DNA of 64,000 nucleotides from Paenibacillus montaniterrae (lineage in GTDB: Bacteria > Bacillota > Bacilli > Paenibacillales > Paenibacillaceae): NCBI RefSeq assembly GCF_018403185.1, contig NZ_BOSE01000009.1:1-64000 (forward strand), in the 5' to 3' direction. A model generated the notes under the pieces. The model ran no database searches, was not told the origin of the DNA, and worked only from the letters and a program-made list of their open reading frames with translations. This document shows positions 49,605 through 58,103 of this stretch, piece by piece (position 1 is the stretch's first letter; each line of letters starts with the position of its first letter). The position numbers and the translations under genes are program-made.

Positions 49605-52364
49605 ATGACGATTCAGTATGATAAAAAAAGCTTTGTTATAGATGGGAAACGTGTCTTCCTTAATAGTGCGGCCGTGCATTATTTTCGCATGCCCAAGGAG
49701 GAGTGGCGTGATGTACTCATAAAGGCAAAGCTAGCTGGAATGAACTGTATTGATACGTATTTTGCTTGGAATGTGCATGAGGCAGAAGAAGGCAGCTTTA
49801 ACTTTGAAGGGGATAATGACTGCGGTGCATTTATGGATTTATGCGCTGAGCTTGGACTATGGGTTATAGCACGACCAGGGCCATTTATTTGCGCGGAGTG
49901 GGATTTTGGCGGTTATCCTTGGTGGCTGGCCAAGAAGGCAAATATGGAATATCGTATTGATCATCCGGAGCATTTAGAGTATGTGTTTCGTTATTTTGAT
50001 CGTTTGCTGCCTCTTATATCGGCCAGACAGCTGCATAAGGGCGGCTCAGTCATACTCGTTCAGGTGGAGAACGAATATGGCTATTTAGGTGAAAGTGAGC
50101 GCGGTAAAAACTATATGCGTCTGCTTCGCGACGGTATGCTTGCACGCGGCATAGAGGTTCCTCTTATAACGTGTGTGGGCGGGGCTGAAGACACAATAGA
50201 ATGCGCGAACTTCTGGTCAGGCGCTAAGCAGCATTATGGAAAGCTGGTTGCGAAGCAACCGGATACGCCCAAACTAGTAACCGAGTTTTGGACGGGGTGG
50301 TTTGAGCATTGGGGCGGTTCAGCCGCACTGCAAAAAACAGCAGCCTTATATGAAAAAAGAATTTTAGAGACGATTGCAGCCGGGTTTGACGGCATTAATC
50401 ATTATATGTTTTTTGGTGGAACAAACTTTGGCAGCTACGGCGGAAGAACGGTAGGAAGCAGTGATATCTTTATGATTACCTCCTACGATTATGATGCACC
50501 GCTTGATGAATATGGTCGCACTACAGCTAAATATTTTACTGCGAAAAAGCTGTCGCAATTTACAAATGTAATGTCCGAATTTTTACTGGAAGCGGAGGAG
50601 GAAGACCTTCCCACATTCAATGCATCGAATGGTTTGACTTTATCGGCTTTGAAGCTTGATAGACAGCAGTTGCTTTTTGCTGCAAGCAGCAAGGAGGAGC
50701 GCGAAGGCTTCCATATTACATTACGTGACGACTTAACCTTGCCTGTAACGATTGAAGCCGGCGGGATGATTCCTGTTCTCGATGGAGTAAAAGTAATGGA
50801 CGGTCTAAGCTTGACCATGGGCGGCTACGTCATCGGGAACGAAAGCTATGAGAATCGTCAGGTGCTGATCGTTAGTGGGGGCAGGGGTCAGCGTCTTACT
50901 CTATTGCTTGAAGCTGAAGATACGTTGGAATGGTCTGCGAACGATTATCCTTCAATCCGCTACTCATGGCTTCATAAACGGCGATTGCAGCTGGACCTTT
51001 ACAGCTTTGAAGAGCCACAGCTCATTACGCTGAAGGCTAACGGGCGTCTCGTTGAGCTTATTATGCTTAATGCCGAAAGCACAGAACAAGCGTGGCGCGT
51101 AGCCCATCCTGCTGCTGACTGGGTTATTGGCTATAAGGATGTGTCCGTTACTCCGGAAGGCTTGCTGGAAGGGGTTAAGGATGAAAGCAGGGCAAGCCTT
51201 TACATTACGAATCAGCAAAGCCTGTTCTCTTATGAGCAGCCTGCTGCAATTCAGTGTCATAGTTATTCAAATACCGCTGCCAAGCTGCCTCAGCTTGCGA
51301 ATTGGTCAGCTTCACCAGTTGCGCTGGACCACCAAAGCGGTATTATGCTGCAGCGCCCTGTAGGCTTTGCTGAATTCGGGCAGGAAGCGGGATACTTGCT
51401 CTATTCCCATGAGCTGTACAGCGAGTCCGAGAAGGAGACAATGATCGCCATCTCTGCACTGCAGGATTCTGTACGCGTGTATGTTAACGGCAAGGAACAA
51501 GGCTTCATCAAGGATGTAGGAGCAGGCAGCATAGGCGTGCAGCTGGAGCGAGGCCGGAATACGATTCAATTTCTCGTTCAGCATATGGGCCGGTTGAATT
51601 TTTCTCCTTATCTCGGTGAAGAAAAAGGAATATCAGGTGCTGTCTATAAAGATGCTGAGATCGTTGATTTCCGTAAGGGTTGGCAGTTGGACAATACGAT
51701 CGTCGATTTGTCGCAAGTCATTGCTGCTGACAATTTGAAGCCGATGAGAAAGAGATGGCATATAGAAGCGGGCAAGCGTGTACTAATGGTTGGGGCCATT
51801 AGTGAAAACCTGAGCATTAACGGTGTTCAAGTCGAGCTCGAAGGCTACTCCAGCTGGTTTAAGTTTCATACGGTTGACCTAACCTCTTATCTTCAGGCTG
51901 GACCTAATGAGTTTGAAATGCAGCCTGTCGTATCGCCTATGGAGCGATTACAGCTCATTGTCTGTGATGAGCAGCAACGACTGGAGCCGTGGCGCGTCGG
52001 AGCGCTGAAGGATAAAGGAGAGAAAGAAACTTCAGCTGCATTAGAGCTGCAAGGACCGGCCTGGCTTCGTGGCAGCTTTATGTGGTCTGAATCGGATGCG
52101 CCTCGTCATGCTAGATTAAAGCTGCGTCTTACGGGAATGAGCAAAGGATTCATTAGGTTGAATGGCCGATCTCTCGGACGATACTGGCAGGTCGGACCTC
52201 AGGAGGATTATAAGCTGCCGCTCGCATGGCTTAACAATGGCGTTAATACGCTAGAGCTGTTCGATGAGCAGGGACGTTCACCACGACAGGTAAAGCTGCT
52301 GTTTGACAATCACACATCCATGCAATGGTCAGAGCTGAATAGCAGCGTGCCAGAGCGTGTCTAA
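49605..52364 (+). CDS. GH35 beta-galactosidase
   Basis: A 919-residue enzyme without signal peptide, so cytoplasmic. The GH35 barrel is unmistakable: GPFICAEWDFGGYPWWL, general acid E157 in QVENEYGYLG and nucleophile E227 in VTEFWTGWFEHWGG. Beta-rich C-terminal domains (about 330-919) include a sugar-binding jelly roll (MSKGFIRLNGRSLGRYW). AGGTGG lies upstream of the ATG. It should remove terminal beta-galactose from oligosaccharides imported by the neighbouring transporters, suggesting a galactan, arabinogalactan or other beta-galactoside substrate. Confidence 0.93.
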   Translation: MTIQYDKKSFVIDGKRVFLNSAAVHYFRMPKEEWRDVLIKAKLAGMNCIDTYFAWNVHEAEEGSFNFEGDNDCGAFMDLCAELGLWVIARPGPFICAEWDFGGYPWWLAKKANMEYRIDHPEHLEYVFRYFDRLLPLISARQLHKGGSVILVQVENEYGYLGESERGKNYMRLLRDGMLARGIEVPLITCVGGAEDTIECANFWSGAKQHYGKLVAKQPDTPKLVTEFWTGWFEHWGGSAALQKTAALYEKRILETIAAGFDGINHYMFFGGTNFGSYGGRTVGSSDIFMITSYDYDAPLDEYGRTTAKYFTAKKLSQFTNVMSEFLLEAEEEDLPTFNASNGLTLSALKLDRQQLLFAASSKEEREGFHITLRDDLTLPVTIEAGGMIPVLDGVKVMDGLSLTMGGYVIGNESYENRQVLIVSGGRGQRLTLLLEAEDTLEWSANDYPSIRYSWLHKRRLQLDLYSFEEPQLITLKANGRLVELIMLNAESTEQAWRVAHPAADWVIGYKDVSVTPEGLLEGVKDESRASLYITNQQSLFSYEQPAAIQCHSYSNTAAKLPQLANWSASPVALDHQSGIMLQRPVGFAEFGQEAGYLLYSHELYSESEKETMIAISALQDSVRVYVNGKEQGFIKDVGAGSIGVQLERGRNTIQFLVQHMGRLNFSPYLGEEKGISGAVYKDAEIVDFRKGWQLDNTIVDLSQVIAADNLKPMRKRWHIEAGKRVLMVGAISENLSINGVQVELEGYSSWFKFHTVDLTSYLQAGPNEFEMQPVVSPMERLQLIVCDEQQRLEPWRVGALKDKGEKETSAALELQGPAWLRGSFMWSESDAPRHARLKLRLTGMSKGFIRLNGRSLGRYWQVGPQEDYKLPLAWLNNGVNTLELFDEQGRSPRQVKLLFDNHTSMQWSELNSSVPERV

Positions 52365-52384
52365 TATAATAACCCTTTTAAAAT

Positions 52385-52415
52385 AGTAGGTTCGTGCTGC
52401 GCGCACGAGCCTACT
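52385..52415 (+). terminator. Terminator after the GH35 gene
   Basis: AGTAGGTTCGTGC (52385-52397) pairs with GCACGAGCCTACT (52403-52415) with one wobble and a tight five-base loop. Little T-run follows. Confidence 0.7.
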
Positions 52416-52464
52416 GCTGTATGGCTCGAAAAAGATTGATTTATGTTAGTTGTATGAAATATTT

Positions 52465-52472
52465 GCTATAAT
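52465..52472 (+). promoter_or_regulatory. Extended -10 promoter of the LacI gene
   Basis: TGCTATAAT carries a perfect TATAAT (52467-52472) with the TGn extension and no clear -35 element, about 43 bp upstream of the regulator start. Confidence 0.65.
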
Positions 52473-52514
52473 ATGTGAAAATGAATATGTGGAAACGAGT
52501 TCGGAGGTTCTGCT

Positions 52515-53543
52515 GTGATGAAACAGATGACGATATATGATATAGCCAAGCTAGCCAATGTATCCGTGGCGACGGTGTCCAGGGTAATCAATAGTACGGC
52601 TCCTGTTAAGGATTCAACACGCAAAAAAATTGAAGCGCTTATTCAGCAATATCAGTTTCAGCCTAATGCAATGGCGCGCAGCTTGCTAAAAAAAGAGACC
52701 GGCATTATCGGAATTATCGTTCCCGACCTCACCAATCCATTCTATACAGAGGTACTGGCAGGCGCTGAGCAGGAGGCGTTAACGACTGGACACACCTTCC
52801 TGTTGACGAACTCGGTTGGCGATTATCAGAAGGAATCGCAATACTTGAGCATTATGCGAGAAAAACGCGTCGATGGCATGATTTTTCTAGGCGGTCGAAT
52901 AAATTTGAAAATAGGCGACGAGGAGCTGGATCAGGAGCTGATTCAGCATGCCTCGACCATTCCGACGGTGCTCGTTAATGGAACGGTGAAAGGCAATGCG
53001 CTAACGCGCGTTGCAACTGATGAATATACGGGCACATGCATGGCGGTCCAGCATTTAATAGAATGCGGGCATAAGCAGATCGGCTTCCTTGGCGGAGAGA
53101 TGCATATGAGCACAACCTCTACCAAACTGCGAGCATTTAAGAAAACGATGCGCGAAGCAGGGCTGGAGGTGCGTGAGGAATGGATACTGACGGACAGCTT
53201 TTCGATCTATTCCGGCCGAAAGCAAATGGAAAAGCTGCTGCAGCTTGCCGACAAGCCGACGGCTGTGATGTGCGTCAACGATTTTGTAGCGATCGGTGCA
53301 ATTAAAACAGCAGTTGATCACGAGCTCACGATTCCTGATGATATGTCGATCATTGGCTTTGACGATATTCCGTTATCGCATCACTTCATTCCTGAAATTA
53401 CAACAGTGTCGCAGGAGGCCAACGAGCTTGGACGCACCGCGATTCAAGTGCTGCAAAAGCTGATGAATCAGGAAAAGGTGAAAAAGCATACCGTCATTGA
53501 GCCGAAGCTGATCGTAAGAAAAAGCTCGGCGCGGTTGAATTAA
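52515..53543 (+). CDS. LacI-family transcriptional regulator of the galactoside locus
   Basis: A 342-residue regulator with the LacI helix-turn-helix (TIYDIAKLANVSVATVSRVINSTAPVKDSTRKKI), hinge PNAMARSLLKK and effector domain (GIIVPDLTNPFYTEVLAGAEQEA, GFDDIPLSHHFIPEITTVSQ). GTG 52515 lies seven bases after GGAGG; ATG 52518 is an equal alternative. It has its own promoter. It probably binds the TGAAACCC-type palindromes at 35205 and 35592 and controls the GH2 gene and the transporter operon (inference). Confidence 0.92.
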   Translation: MMKQMTIYDIAKLANVSVATVSRVINSTAPVKDSTRKKIEALIQQYQFQPNAMARSLLKKETGIIGIIVPDLTNPFYTEVLAGAEQEALTTGHTFLLTNSVGDYQKESQYLSIMREKRVDGMIFLGGRINLKIGDEELDQELIQHASTIPTVLVNGTVKGNALTRVATDEYTGTCMAVQHLIECGHKQIGFLGGEMHMSTTSTKLRAFKKTMREAGLEVREEWILTDSFSIYSGRKQMEKLLQLADKPTAVMCVNDFVAIGAIKTAVDHELTIPDDMSIIGFDDIPLSHHFIPEITTVSQEANELGRTAIQVLQKLMNQEKVKKHTVIEPKLIVRKSSARLN

Positions 53544-53553
53544 GTCATCACTA

Positions 53554-53588
53554 TGGAGCAAAGCGTTCCTCTAGTCGCTTTTTAAATC
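53554..53588. repeat. Hairpin repeat A, decayed partial copy
   Basis: TGGAGCAAAGCGTTCCTCTAG followed by TCGCTTTTTAAATC matches the left end of repeat A with a few changes; the right half is absent. It lies eleven bases after the LacI stop codon, like the array copy fused to the kinase gene. Confidence 0.7.
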
Positions 53589-53639
53589 CTCATGTTCTTA
53601 TAGAGATCTACTGGCTCTTAGAGGGTTAAAGTGAAGCTT

Positions 53640-53820
53640 TAAGGAATCTGGATGACGCAAAATGTTTTGACTGGAGTCTGTTAAAATCTAATGAATTTTC
53701 ATAACGTTAAAGGCGGTAAACTACCTTAATTCCAGTGAAAATCGCCTAATAAGACGCTAGAAATTCATTAGAACTGAGAACGACTTCATTTGTCACCAAT
53801 AGCGTTATCCAGTTTCCTTA
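53640..53820. repeat. Long-hairpin repeat D, copy 2
   Basis: A diverged copy of the element at 351-533. The outer arms TAAGGAATCTGGATGACGC (53640-53658) and GCGTTATCCAGTTTCCTTA (53802-53820) pair with one mismatch and one wobble. The inner arms CTAATGAATTT (53688-53698) and AAATTCATTAG (53761-53771) pair perfectly. Compared with copy 1, bases in both arms have changed together, so base pairing rather than sequence seems to be kept. Confidence 0.75.
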
Positions 53821-53828
53821 GCCGCTAG

Positions 53829-53987
53829 GGCGTGTCTGAAAACCCGCTCAGAGTCCCCTTTCACCGCCTTTTCGCCCCCTGCTTCGTTCCGTTTGCTTGA
53901 CGTACGCCCGGTACGCCTTCCCAAACGCGCCTTGCATGGAACGAAAATTCGGCAAAATTGGCTGTCTTCGGAGTTCTCAGACACGCC
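53829..53987. mobile_element. 159-bp MITE with CTAG target duplication
   Basis: Perfect 11-bp terminal inverted repeats, GGCGTGTCTGA and TCAGACACGCC, are flanked on both sides by CTAG (53825-53828 and 53988-53991). A four-base YTAR duplication is typical of IS5-group elements, so a parental IS5-family transposase elsewhere probably moved it. The element encodes no transposase. It inserted at the 3-prime end of an Rpn-type gene remnant. Confidence 0.8.
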
Positions 53988-53992
53988 CTAGT

Positions 53993-54157
53993 CACTCGCT
54001 TTTCAGAAACTCCCCGCAGCATTTTTATTTCGGCTTCCGTTAATCCAGTAACCTCGGCAATTAATGAAATATCCATACCTTTGCCAAGCATGTTCTTGGC
54101 TACTTCAACTTTACCTTCCGCTTTCACTATATTCATTAACATTTCAAAATCAACCAT
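53993..54157 (-). pseudogene. Rpn-family nuclease/transposase remnant
   Basis: A 55-codon fragment, MVDFEMLMNIVKAEGKVEVA followed by KNMLGKGMDISLIAEVTGLT and EAEIKMLRGV, matches the C-terminal tail common in Rpn/PD-(D/E)XK 'recombination-promoting' proteins. The whole nuclease domain is missing upstream. Downstream the frame runs into the MITE, which adds 40-odd foreign codons. It is a dead fragment. Confidence 0.75.
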
Positions 54158-54245
54158 TGGTTGATTTTTTAGATTGTATATAACTATGATTCGATAGCTA
54201 TTCCTGCAGTGCCCGCTTATGATGGAGGTAGAAGGAGTGGTCATC

Positions 54246-55367
54246 ATGCAAGGGTTGAAATTCGCAGAAAATTTCAGCAGCCGCCGCAAGCAGCTGGGCA
54301 TGACGCAAGGCGATGTGGCTGCTTATGTCGGAGTATCGAATGCGGCGGTATCGAAATGGGAGCAGGGCATCAGCTATCCGGATTTGTCCTTGCTGCCCAA
54401 GCTGGCGACGTTGCTCGATGTTACGATCGATGCGCTGCTGGGCTATGAGCCGCAGCTTACTCGCGCTAAAATTATTGAGCTTTATCAAGGCTTTGCCAAA
54501 CGAATGAGTGAAGAAAGCTTTGAGCAGGTTCAGGCAGATATTGAAGCTATGCTGAAGGAATATTACGCCTGTTATCCGTTCCTGATCCGAATTGCTCAGC
54601 TTTATTTGAACTACTTTATCAATGCGAGGCAGCCAGAATTGGTTTTACAGCGCATTGTAGAGCTGTGTGAACGTACCGTAACGCACAGCGGCGACTACCA
54701 AATGAGTCAGGAAGCTCATATGCTTCACGCTTCTGTCCTGCTATTGTCGGGCAAGCCGCAGGAGCTGCTGCAGCATCTTGGCGAGGGGATTACAATCGAG
54801 TACGGTACAGATCAAATGATTGCGCAAGCGCATGCGATGCTTGGCGATATGCACAAGGCTCAGCAAATGCTTCAGGCGAGCGTGTTTCAAAACATATTCA
54901 GCATCATATCGAGCGAAACAGAACGCCTGACCTTTGAAGTAGAAAGCCCGCAGCGATTTGATGAAACTGTCAGACGTATTGAGCAAATCATGAAGCTGTA
55001 CAATACGGCAGGGTTGAATATTCATATGGCACTTATGTTTTATTACAAAGCTGCACGCGGCTATATGCAGCAGCAGCGGCCTAAAGAAGCGCTGCGCATG
55101 CTGGAGTGCTATTATCGCGCTTGTGAGGGTTTGACATTCCCTATTCAAATCCGCGGTGATCATTATTTTGATCTGGTAAACGACTGGATTGCGCAAAATA
55201 TTCATCTTGGCCCCTATGCTCCGCGCGACGAGCAGGCGATCAAAAAGGATATGTTAAAGCTGCTGCAGCAGGATCCAAGCTTTGTTCCGCTGCATGATGA
55301 TCCTGCATTTAAAGCGCTAATTACCAATTTGCGTCATGTCCTTAAGCTAAAGGAGGAAAATCCATGA
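54246..55367 (+). CDS. XRE-family regulator with TPR-like C-terminal domain
   Basis: A 373-residue regulator. The helix-turn-helix (residues about 7-62; RRKQLGMTQGDVAAYVGVSNAAVSKWEQGISYPDLSLLPKLATLLDVTIDALLGY) is followed by about 300 helical residues with TPR-like periodicity, a layout known from peptide-sensing or metabolite-sensing XRE regulators. AAGGAG lies eight bases before ATG 54246; the frame also opens at 54219. It overlaps the PLDc_N gene (ATGA) and so controls or is co-made with the ABC transporter behind it. Confidence 0.9.
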   Translation: MQGLKFAENFSSRRKQLGMTQGDVAAYVGVSNAAVSKWEQGISYPDLSLLPKLATLLDVTIDALLGYEPQLTRAKIIELYQGFAKRMSEESFEQVQADIEAMLKEYYACYPFLIRIAQLYLNYFINARQPELVLQRIVELCERTVTHSGDYQMSQEAHMLHASVLLLSGKPQELLQHLGEGITIEYGTDQMIAQAHAMLGDMHKAQQMLQASVFQNIFSIISSETERLTFEVESPQRFDETVRRIEQIMKLYNTAGLNIHMALMFYYKAARGYMQQQRPKEALRMLECYYRACEGLTFPIQIRGDHYFDLVNDWIAQNIHLGPYAPRDEQAIKKDMLKLLQQDPSFVPLHDDPAFKALITNLRHVLKLKEENP

Positions 55368-55564
55368 ATGATTGGTCTGCCGTTCCTTGGAATTTAGTTA
55401 TGCCCCTCATTATCATTCAAGTGCTGCTTATGGTTGTAGCGCTGATCGACCTTGTTCGCATTCACGAAACGAAAGGCCCGAAATGGTTATGGGCGATTCT
55501 TATCGTAGTCGTGAGCATACTGGGGCCAATAGCCTACTTTATTATTGGGAGAAAACAACAATGA
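55364..55564 (+). CDS. Small PLDc_N-domain membrane protein
   Basis: A 66-residue protein with two transmembrane helices: WNLVMPLIIIQVLLMVVALIDLVRI, then KWLWAILIVVVSILGPIAYFIIGRK. This is the PLDc_N domain, also common as a stand-alone protein before ABC exporters. GGAGG precedes the ATG. Both its start and its stop overlap its neighbours by four bases, so translation is coupled. Confidence 0.88.
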   Translation: MNDWSAVPWNLVMPLIIIQVLLMVVALIDLVRIHETKGPKWLWAILIVVVSILGPIAYFIIGRKQQ

Positions 55565-56478
55565 GCCTATTAGAGGTCAACGCGTTAACGAAAAAGTTTG
55601 GCAGCAGGCGCAGTGTCGATGAAGTCAGCTTTACGCTGCAGCCCAATACGTCAACGGCACTTATCGGGCCCAATGGAGCTGGCAAGACAACTACGATGTC
55701 GATGATTGCCGGACTGCTGCAAGCGAGCAGCGGCTCGGTTCGCTTGCAGGGCAGCAAGGATATCCGCCGACATATCGGCTTTCTGCCGCAATATCCGAAG
55801 TTTTATTCCTGGCTGACAGCGCTGGAATATGTTGAGATGGTGGCAAGACTAAGCGGCTTGTCTGCGCAGGAGGCGAGCAAGCGCAGCAAGCAGGTATTGG
55901 AATATGTAGGGCTAGGCAGCGACATGAAGCGGCTTACCTCGACCTTCTCGGGCGGAATGAAGCAGCGGCTCGGCATAGCGCAGGCCATCGTGCATGATCC
56001 GAAGCTGCTGCTGCTGGATGAGCCTGTTTCTGCGCTTGATCCGCTTGGCAGATCAGAGGTAATGACGCTGCTCAAGCAATTGCAGCAGCAAACGACCATC
56101 CTCTATTCGACGCATATTTTGCATGACGCTGAGAAAATGACCGATCAAGTGCTGTTTATGAAGGAGGGCAAGCTCGTCGAGCAGGGCAGTCTGGCAGACA
56201 TTCAGCTGCGCTATGCCGATCCGCAATATTTGGTTCAGTTTGCACATGACAACGATGCAGAACGGTTTGCAGCCAGCCGCAAGCAGCTAGTGCGTCGCGA
56301 GGTGAACAGCGTCTATTTGGCTATTGACGCTGAGCTGCCAACCATGCAAGCGCTAATGTCCAGCTTATTGGCTACAGGCTATGACATTGTAAAGCTAGAG
56401 CGGGTCAGCGCTTCGCTAGATCAAATCTTTATGAAGGTGGCTGGTGCTAATGAACACATGGCGCGTGTTGTGGATTAA
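55561..56478 (+). CDS. ABC exporter ATPase
   Basis: A 305-residue ATPase with Walker A GPNGAGKTTT, signature FSGGMKQRLGIAQAI, Walker B LLLLDEPVSALDPLG and switch His in STHILHDAE. A C-terminal extension of about 90 residues follows. The start at 55561 overlaps the PLDc_N stop. It partners the permease at 56450-57232. Confidence 0.92.
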   Translation: MSLLEVNALTKKFGSRRSVDEVSFTLQPNTSTALIGPNGAGKTTTMSMIAGLLQASSGSVRLQGSKDIRRHIGFLPQYPKFYSWLTALEYVEMVARLSGLSAQEASKRSKQVLEYVGLGSDMKRLTSTFSGGMKQRLGIAQAIVHDPKLLLLDEPVSALDPLGRSEVMTLLKQLQQQTTILYSTHILHDAEKMTDQVLFMKEGKLVEQGSLADIQLRYADPQYLVQFAHDNDAERFAASRKQLVRREVNSVYLAIDAELPTMQALMSSLLATGYDIVKLERVSASLDQIFMKVAGANEHMARVVD

Positions 56479-57232
56479 GGAGTTCAGAGAGAGCTGGCGC
56501 AGCTTTAAATTATTATGGATACCGCTGTTGTTTTTATTCCTCGGTGTTAGCGATCCGTTAGTCAATTACTTTATGGAGGATATATTAAATGCGGTAGGCA
56601 ACATGCCGGAAGGCTTTCAAATGATTATGCCTGAGCTGCATGCGCGCGATTTGCTGCTTGCCACGACAGAGCAATTTCAAATGATGGGCATCATTGTGCT
56701 AATTGCGGTATTCGTGGGCACAATCAGTCGTGAGCGCAGCGGCGGTACTGCGACACTCATATATGTGCGGCCCGTATCGGCTGCTTCCATTTTTCTTAGC
56801 AAATGGATGGGGGCATCGCTCGTTGCCTTATTGAGTGCGCTAATCGGCTATATCGGCAGCATCTACTACACCTCTGTACTATACGGCGAGATTACGTTTT
56901 CTACGGCGTTAACGATTATCGCCACATATAGCGTATGGCTGCTGCTGGTGATGTCGTTGACAGTAGCGCTAAGTGCCGCGTTTACAACGGCGGTTGCGGC
57001 GTCGCTTGCGATTATTTTAATTCCAATCGGGGGAATACTGGATTCATTGCTCGGCGGCTATTGGCATGTTACACCCTGGAAGCTGGCACGGTACGGTGTA
57101 CTTGTAACGGATGGTACGATAGAAAGCAGCTATTATTGGACAACCTTGCTGCTCGTAATTGGCATTACGCTGCTGTGCTTAGTGCTGGGCATTTGGGCAA
57201 CAGACCGCAATCGTCGACTTGCTGCCGTATAG
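56450..57232 (+). CDS. ABC-2 type permease
   Basis: A 260-residue membrane protein with six predicted helices, opening MNTWRVLWIKEFRESWRSFKLLWIPLLFLFLG, and ISRERSGGTATLIYVRPVS before helix 3, typical of NatB/YhaP-like export permeases. Start ATG 56450 (GAAGGTGG upstream) overlaps the ATPase by 29 bp. The exported substrate is unknown. Confidence 0.9.
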   Translation: MNTWRVLWIKEFRESWRSFKLLWIPLLFLFLGVSDPLVNYFMEDILNAVGNMPEGFQMIMPELHARDLLLATTEQFQMMGIIVLIAVFVGTISRERSGGTATLIYVRPVSAASIFLSKWMGASLVALLSALIGYIGSIYYTSVLYGEITFSTALTIIATYSVWLLLVMSLTVALSAAFTTAVAASLAIILIPIGGILDSLLGGYWHVTPWKLARYGVLVTDGTIESSYYWTTLLLVIGITLLCLVLGIWATDRNRRLAAV

Positions 57233-57290
57233 CAGCCTGGCAACGATAACTCTGCAAGTAGAAGAGACGGTACTGCGTGCACTAAAAAAT

Positions 57291-57337
57291 GCAGCTCCTT
57301 TTTGACGCTATAAATGAGTCAAAAAGGAGCTTTTTTG
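57291..57337 (+). terminator. Strong factor-independent terminator
   Basis: AGCTCCTTTTTGAC (57293-57306) pairs perfectly with GTCAAAAAGGAGCT (57318-57331) and is followed by six T residues. Confidence 0.93.
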
Positions 57338-57374
57338 CATAACAAATAGCGGATGGCAATGATCACCGCTTTAC

Positions 57375-57391
57375 ATACCCTGCAAGGGTAT
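57375..57391. promoter_or_regulatory. CsoR-type operator
   Basis: ATACCC-tgcaa-GGGTAT is an interrupted palindrome matching the TACCC/GGGTA pattern of copper-sensing CsoR operators. It lies about 100 bp upstream of the csoR start. Confidence 0.7.
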
Positions 57392-57487
57392 ATTAAAATA
57401 GAAATAAGCTTAAGCTTCCGTTGCACCTTTCTTGTACTGGAAGCTCAATCAAGCATGAATCATGAAAAGGTTAAGGAGGTTGAGTGG

Positions 57488-57832
57488 ATGAGTACAAAGC
57501 ATGACATCGATCAGCTGGATGCAGCTTGCCACACCGAAGAAGGCGAGCACTGCCGTAAAAGTCATCATCCTGAAAAAGTAAAAAAGGATATGATCACTCG
57601 CTTGAATCGGGTTGAAGGGCAAATACGCGGCATTAAAGGAATGATCGAGAAGGATGTTTATTGTGATGATGTAATCACTCAGCTTGCCGCAACTCAGTCC
57701 GCATTAAACAGCGTGGCAAAAATTTTGCTGGAAGGCCATCTTAAAGGCTGTGTTGTGGATCGATTGGGCGAAGGCGATGAAACGGTGCTCGATGAGCTGC
57801 TTGTAACGATTCAAAAGCTTATGAAAAAATGA
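57488..57832 (+). CDS. csoR: CsoR-family metal-sensing repressor
   Basis: A 114-residue all-helical repressor (DUF156). RLNRVEGQIRGIKGMIEKDVYC supplies the first metal Cys, and LLEGHLKGCVVD supplies the His and second Cys, the C-H-C set of Cu(I)-responsive CsoR. A His/Cys-rich N-terminal extension (CHTEEGEHCRKSHH) may add metal binding. AAGGAGG fixes the ATG. A CsoR-like operator upstream suggests autoregulation. The usual partners copZ and copA are not in this window. Confidence 0.88.
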   Translation: MSTKHDIDQLDAACHTEEGEHCRKSHHPEKVKKDMITRLNRVEGQIRGIKGMIEKDVYCDDVITQLAATQSALNSVAKILLEGHLKGCVVDRLGEGDETVLDELLVTIQKLMKK

Positions 57833-57857
57833 ATCGTTGCTATAAAAATAAAATAAA

Positions 57858-57928
57858 AAAATGCAACCATCGCTGCACGTTATACGTATTACAAGCTATG
57901 TACCAAAAAGCAGCATGGTCTGCATTTT
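57858..57928 (+). terminator. Terminator-like hairpin after csoR
   Basis: AATGCAACCATCGCTGC pairs with GCAGCATGGTCTGCATT with a bulge on each side, with ACGTtatACGT in the loop and TTTT after it. Confidence 0.6.
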
Positions 57929-58103
57929 AAAATGATGAGGAGGAAGAGCAGTGGGAAGGATAAGCTTCATTTTTGTGAGCTAGTTGCTGCATGTTTCATT
58001 CGCACTAAAGCGCATGACGAATCATATGCAATAGCTGGCTAACACGGAATAAATGAGGTAACCCATAGTTTTAGTATTCCTTATAAGTTAATAGTCGGCT
58101 CTG
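57929..58103. other. Upstream region of the CNNM gene
   Basis: No supported frame or known riboswitch core was recognised. It leads into the two hairpins at 58104-58178. Confidence 0.4.

Noticed and set aside
53861..54301. 146-codon minus-strand open frame as an intact gene
   Set aside because: Only 55 codons match the Rpn tail; the first 48 codons lie opposite the XRE gene start and the last 40-odd are MITE sequence.
57929..58103. M-box or yybP-ykoY riboswitch before the CNNM gene
   Set aside because: The conserved cores of these classes were not seen; only simple hairpins could be supported.
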